A DNA stretch of 8,367 nucleotides from RBG-16-64-43 sp035288225. GTDB lineage: Bacteria > Chloroflexota > Anaerolineae > Anaerolineales > RBG-16-64-43. A model generated the notes under the pieces. The model made no database searches. It had not been told where the DNA came from and saw only the letters and a program-made list of their open reading frames with translations. Of the stretch, positions 6,413 to 8,367 are shown in pieces. Every line of letters starts with the position of its first letter. Position 1 is the stretch's first letter. A program made the position numbers and the translations under genes. Location: NCBI GenBank assembly GCA_035288225.1, contig DATEAT010000065.1:1-8367 (forward strand), in the 5' to 3' direction.

Positions 6413-6463
6413 CATACAAACCTCATACAGTGTCTTGTCGATACACCGGCGTACAGCGATAAT
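6413..6463 (+). promoter_or_regulatory. Sigma70-type promoter with CATACA/TACA repeats, ahead of the DUF1295 gene
   Basis: TTGTCG (6435-6440) and GATAAT (6458-6463) are separated by the ideal 17 bases, matching TTGACA at four and TATAAT at five positions. Transcription would start near 6470, leaving a leader of about 100 bases. Two CATACA copies (6413-6418 and 6424-6429) lie 11 bases apart just upstream of the -35. Further TACA copies are at 6442-6445 and 6452-6455 in the spacer. Same-face direct repeats touching the -35 suggest binding of a regulator. The region is visibly less GC-rich than its surroundings, as expected of a promoter. Confidence 0.55.
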
Positions 6464-6492
6464 GTCTGTGGCGCGTGAAATCTGGAGTGTCC

Positions 6493-6529
6493 CCGCCCGA
6501 GGCGCCCTGCGCGCCACGCGCGAGGGCGG
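6493..6529 (+). other. Predicted stem-loop in the 5' leader of the DUF1295 gene
   Basis: An outer stem CCGCCC (6493-6498) with GGGCGG (6524-6529) encloses an inner hairpin GGCGC (6501-6505) with GCGCC (6511-6515) and a five-base loop. It lies between the proposed start of transcription and the ribosome binding site. No T-run follows and the Shine-Dalgarno at 6561-6565 is not covered, so attenuation is not evident; mRNA stability is another possibility. Confidence 0.3.
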
Positions 6530-6571
6530 AGACGCGGTTCTCAACAGCTGGATGTTCACTGGAGATTCGAC

Positions 6572-7360
6572 ATGTCGTTCGTGGGACCGTTTCTGATTGC
6601 CGGGGCAATCATCCTGGTCTACATGCTCGTCTTGTGGGTGGCAAGCCTTGCCCTGCGCAACTCGAGCATTGTCGACATCTTCTGGGGCCTGGGCTTTGTC
6701 ATTGCGGCCTGGGCCTACCACGCGCTTGCTACCCAGGCAGCGGGCCGCGCGTGGTTGTTGCTTGCCATCGTGACCCTTTGGGGGCTTCGTCTCTCGCTCT
6801 ACATTCTGTGGCGCAACTGGGGCAAGCCGGAGGACTTCCGCTACGCCAAGTGGCGCGCCGAATCCGGCAGCCGCTGGTGGTGGAAGAGTCTTTTCCTGGT
6901 CTTTCTGCTGCAAGGGCTGCTCTTATGGATCGTCTCCGCGCCCCTGCTGGCAGCCCAGCTCGGACCGGCATCGAATTCGCTGACCTGGCTGGACGGGATA
7001 GCACTTGGCGTGTGGCTGATCGGTTTCTTTTTTGAAGCGATTGGGGATTTCCAACTGGCGCGCTTGCGTGCGGATCCGACGAAGAAAGGGACTGTATTGC
7101 GCAGTGGCGTGTGGCGTTACACGCGCCATCCCAACTACTTCGGCGACGCGGCCCAGTGGTGGGGCTACTACCTCCTCGCGCTGGCCGCCGGCGGCTGGTG
7201 GACGATCTTCAGCCCACTGCTTATGACCACACTGCTCCTACGCGTTTCGGGCGTAACGCTGCTTGAGCAGACGCTCAAGGACAGCAAACCCGGCTACCGC
7301 GAATATGTTGAAAGCACCTCTGCCTTCATCCCCTGGTTTCCGCGGAACAGACCGCGATGA
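6572..7360 (+). CDS. DUF1295 multispanning membrane protein (steroid 5-alpha-reductase-like fold)
   Basis: The protein has 262 residues with hydrophobic helices at about 4-26, 36-54, 58-80, 105-128, 140-158 and 198-222. The C-terminal half carries the family signature: GTVLRSGVWRYTRHPNYFGD (173-192), then WWG (196-198), SGVTLLEQ (226-233) and GYREYVESTSAFIPWFP (241-257). The RHPNYFG block is shared with steroid 5-alpha-reductases and isoprenylcysteine methyltransferases, where it helps bind NADPH or S-adenosylmethionine. For DUF1295 itself the reaction is unknown; a lipid or isoprenoid reductase is a reasonable guess. GGAGA (6561-6565) lies six bases before the ATG. It is the first gene of the promoter-led cluster with DUF1475 and TspO. 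I recall DUF1295 genes lying next to cyclopropane-fatty-acid synthase and photolyase genes in light-responsive clusters of other bacteria. Confidence 0.93.
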   Translation: MSFVGPFLIAGAIILVYMLVLWVASLALRNSSIVDIFWGLGFVIAAWAYHALATQAAGRAWLLLAIVTLWGLRLSLYILWRNWGKPEDFRYAKWRAESGSRWWWKSLFLVFLLQGLLLWIVSAPLLAAQLGPASNSLTWLDGIALGVWLIGFFFEAIGDFQLARLRADPTKKGTVLRSGVWRYTRHPNYFGDAAQWWGYYLLALAAGGWWTIFSPLLMTTLLLRVSGVTLLEQTLKDSKPGYREYVESTSAFIPWFPRNRPR

Positions 7361-7406
7361 GCGCGGCGGCAGGAGGCACGAAAGCCATCCTTGAAAGGAA
7401 GAAGAA

Positions 7407-7757
7407 ATGCGATTTGCGAAGCTGATTGCGCTGCTGGGGCTGGCGGCGATGAGCGCCGCCCTGATCTACGGCTTCAGCGCGGGCGATTTCCTGGGCGAAG
7501 GCGCGCGCCTCCTGGCAATGCCCTGGGGGATCGTATCGATGGTCGATCTCTACGTGGGCTTCATCCTGTTCTCGGGTTGGATAATCTATCGCGAAAAGTC
7601 TCTCGCGCGTTCCGGTCTGTGGGTCTTGCTGATGCTGGTGCTCGGCTTCTTCGCCGGCGCGCTCTACGCGTTGATCGCCCTGGTCACCAGTGGCGGCGAC
7701 TGGCAGCGCTTCTGGATGGGTCGGCGCACGGCATGGTCTGCACCTCGCGCGGGTTGA
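7407..7757 (+). CDS. DUF1475 family membrane protein
   Basis: This is a 116-residue protein with three membrane helices at about 4-22, 39-61 and 70-92. The pattern matches the uncharacterised DUF1475 family: LLAMPWGIVSMVDLYVGF (35-52), SGWIIYREKS (56-65), VLGFFAGALYALIAL (78-92) and the end GGDWQRFWMGRR (96-107). The last nine residues look like a non-conserved extension. The first helix could be mistaken for a signal peptide, but no cleavage site stands out. AAGGAAG (7395-7401) lies five bases before the ATG. The gene starts 46 bases after DUF1295 and 35 bases before the TspO gene, which implies one operon. The function is unknown; the small size suggests an accessory or regulatory subunit of a membrane process shared with its neighbours. 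Confidence 0.85.
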   Translation: MRFAKLIALLGLAAMSAALIYGFSAGDFLGEGARLLAMPWGIVSMVDLYVGFILFSGWIIYREKSLARSGLWVLLMLVLGFFAGALYALIALVTSGGDWQRFWMGRRTAWSAPRAG

Positions 7758-7792
7758 CGCGCGCGTACTCAACTCTTTCAAAGGAGGAACCG

Positions 7793-8367
7793 ATGAAACG
7801 AAGTCTGACTCTCATTTGGCTGAACGTCATCCTTGCCGTTGGCACGATTGTCATGAACATCCTGGCCAACGCCTTGCCGCTCAACGGGCAGAATACCGGT
7901 GAGATATCGGACCGGTTCAAGGTGCTCTTCGTCCCGGCCGGCTACGTCTTCTCGATCTGGGGGCTGATCTACATCGGGTTGATCGCCTATGTTGTCTTTC
8001 AGGCGCTGCCGGCCCAGCGCAGCAATCCGCGCCTTGCGGGCGTGGATCCGCTGTTCGTGGTTGCCAGCGTGGCCAATGTGGCGTGGCTTTTCTTCTGGCA
8101 CTACGGCCTTTTCCTTCTGACCCTGGTGGCCATGTTCACCCTGCTTGCCAGCCTGATCGGCATCTATCTCGCGCTGGGCATCGGGCGCGGCGCCGTGGCG
8201 AACGGTGAGCGCTGGGCGGCGCGCGTCCCGTTCAGCATCTACCTGGGCTGGGTCAGTGTGGCGACGATCGCCAATGTGACCGACGTCCTGGACTTCGTGG
8301 GTTGGAACGGATGGGGACTGGAGCCGGCCGCCTGGGCAGCGTTGATGCTCGCCGTGGGCGTGGTGCT
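7793..8367 (+). CDS. TspO/MBR family tryptophan-rich sensory protein, 3' partial
   Basis: The frame from ATG 7793 stays open to the window end, giving 191 codons. AGGAGG (7782-7787), a perfect Shine-Dalgarno five bases upstream, sets the start. Visible helices lie at about 5-26, 47-71, 86-104, 106-131, 147-168 and 178 onward. Residues 46-61 (FVPAGYVFSIWGLIYI) correspond to the PPxWVFxxVWxxLY block of TspO. ANVAWLFFWHYG (94-105) and VPFSIYLGWVSVATIANVTDV (146-166) match later conserved helices. This is the longer bacterial form: NALPLNGQNTGEISDRF (26-42) is an insertion between helix 1 and the PAG motif. TspO proteins bind porphyrins and sterols and take part in stress or light responses in several bacteria. 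Whether this one binds tetrapyrroles is unproven. It is the third gene of the DUF1295 cluster. Confidence 0.9.
   Translation, partial: MKRSLTLIWLNVILAVGTIVMNILANALPLNGQNTGEISDRFKVLFVPAGYVFSIWGLIYIGLIAYVVFQALPAQRSNPRLAGVDPLFVVASVANVAWLFFWHYGLFLLTLVAMFTLLASLIGIYLALGIGRGAVANGERWAARVPFSIYLGWVSVATIANVTDVLDFVGWNGWGLEPAAWAALMLAVGVV

Noticed and set aside
6056..6913. Minus-strand open frame of 285 codons across the GH114 end and the DUF1295 start
   Set aside because: It runs antisense to two clear genes and through the promoter region. No family pattern or good ribosome binding site supports it.

Overview
The window is GC-rich bacterial DNA with every recognisable gene on the plus strand. It carries eleven protein-coding genes, of which the first and last are cut by the window edges. 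There are no rRNA or tRNA genes, CRISPR arrays, transposases or phage genes. The mix of families (a divergent dodecin, a DUF3786 protein, an LCB5/YegS lipid kinase paired with PlsC, a GH114 lipoprotein, and DUF1295, DUF1475 and a long TspO/MBR protein) together with the high GC content suggests a Chloroflexota lineage such as Anaerolineae. That assignment comes from family recall, not from a phylogenetic marker. It reads as an ordinary chromosomal region made of several short transcription units.

Left part (1-1812): the end of a nucleotidyltransferase-fold protein is followed closely by galT (Leloir pathway uridylyltransferase). galT is very clear: its zinc, active-site and C-terminal histidine motifs are intact. 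Middle-left (1813-3345): a DUF3786 protein, a 71-residue dodecin without the usual flavin-stacking Trp, and a small two-helix membrane protein follow in the same direction. Each has its own ribosome binding site, and the gaps are short to moderate.

Middle (3346-5357): a 276-base leader with inverted repeats precedes a diacylglycerol kinase-like lipid kinase. Its stop codon overlaps the start of a PlsC-type 1-acylglycerol-3-phosphate acyltransferase (ATGA). Both enzyme types make phosphatidic acid, so the pair looks like a small phospholipid synthesis or recycling operon. It ends at the best terminator of the window (stem 5325-5350 followed by TTTT). A monocistronic-looking lipoprotein with a GH114 (endo-alpha-1,4-polygalactosaminidase-like) domain comes next.

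Right part (6326-8367): a 246-base gap holds a good sigma70-type promoter (TTGTCG, 17 bp, GATAAT). CATACA/TACA repeats lie upstream of and across it. Downstream are three membrane-protein genes: DUF1295 (steroid 5-alpha-reductase-like fold), DUF1475, and a TspO/MBR tryptophan-rich sensory protein that runs off the window. The most interesting hypothesis here is that these three form a regulated, possibly light- or tetrapyrrole-responsive, membrane module controlled at the repeat-bearing promoter. No clearly undescribed system is proven by the sequence alone.
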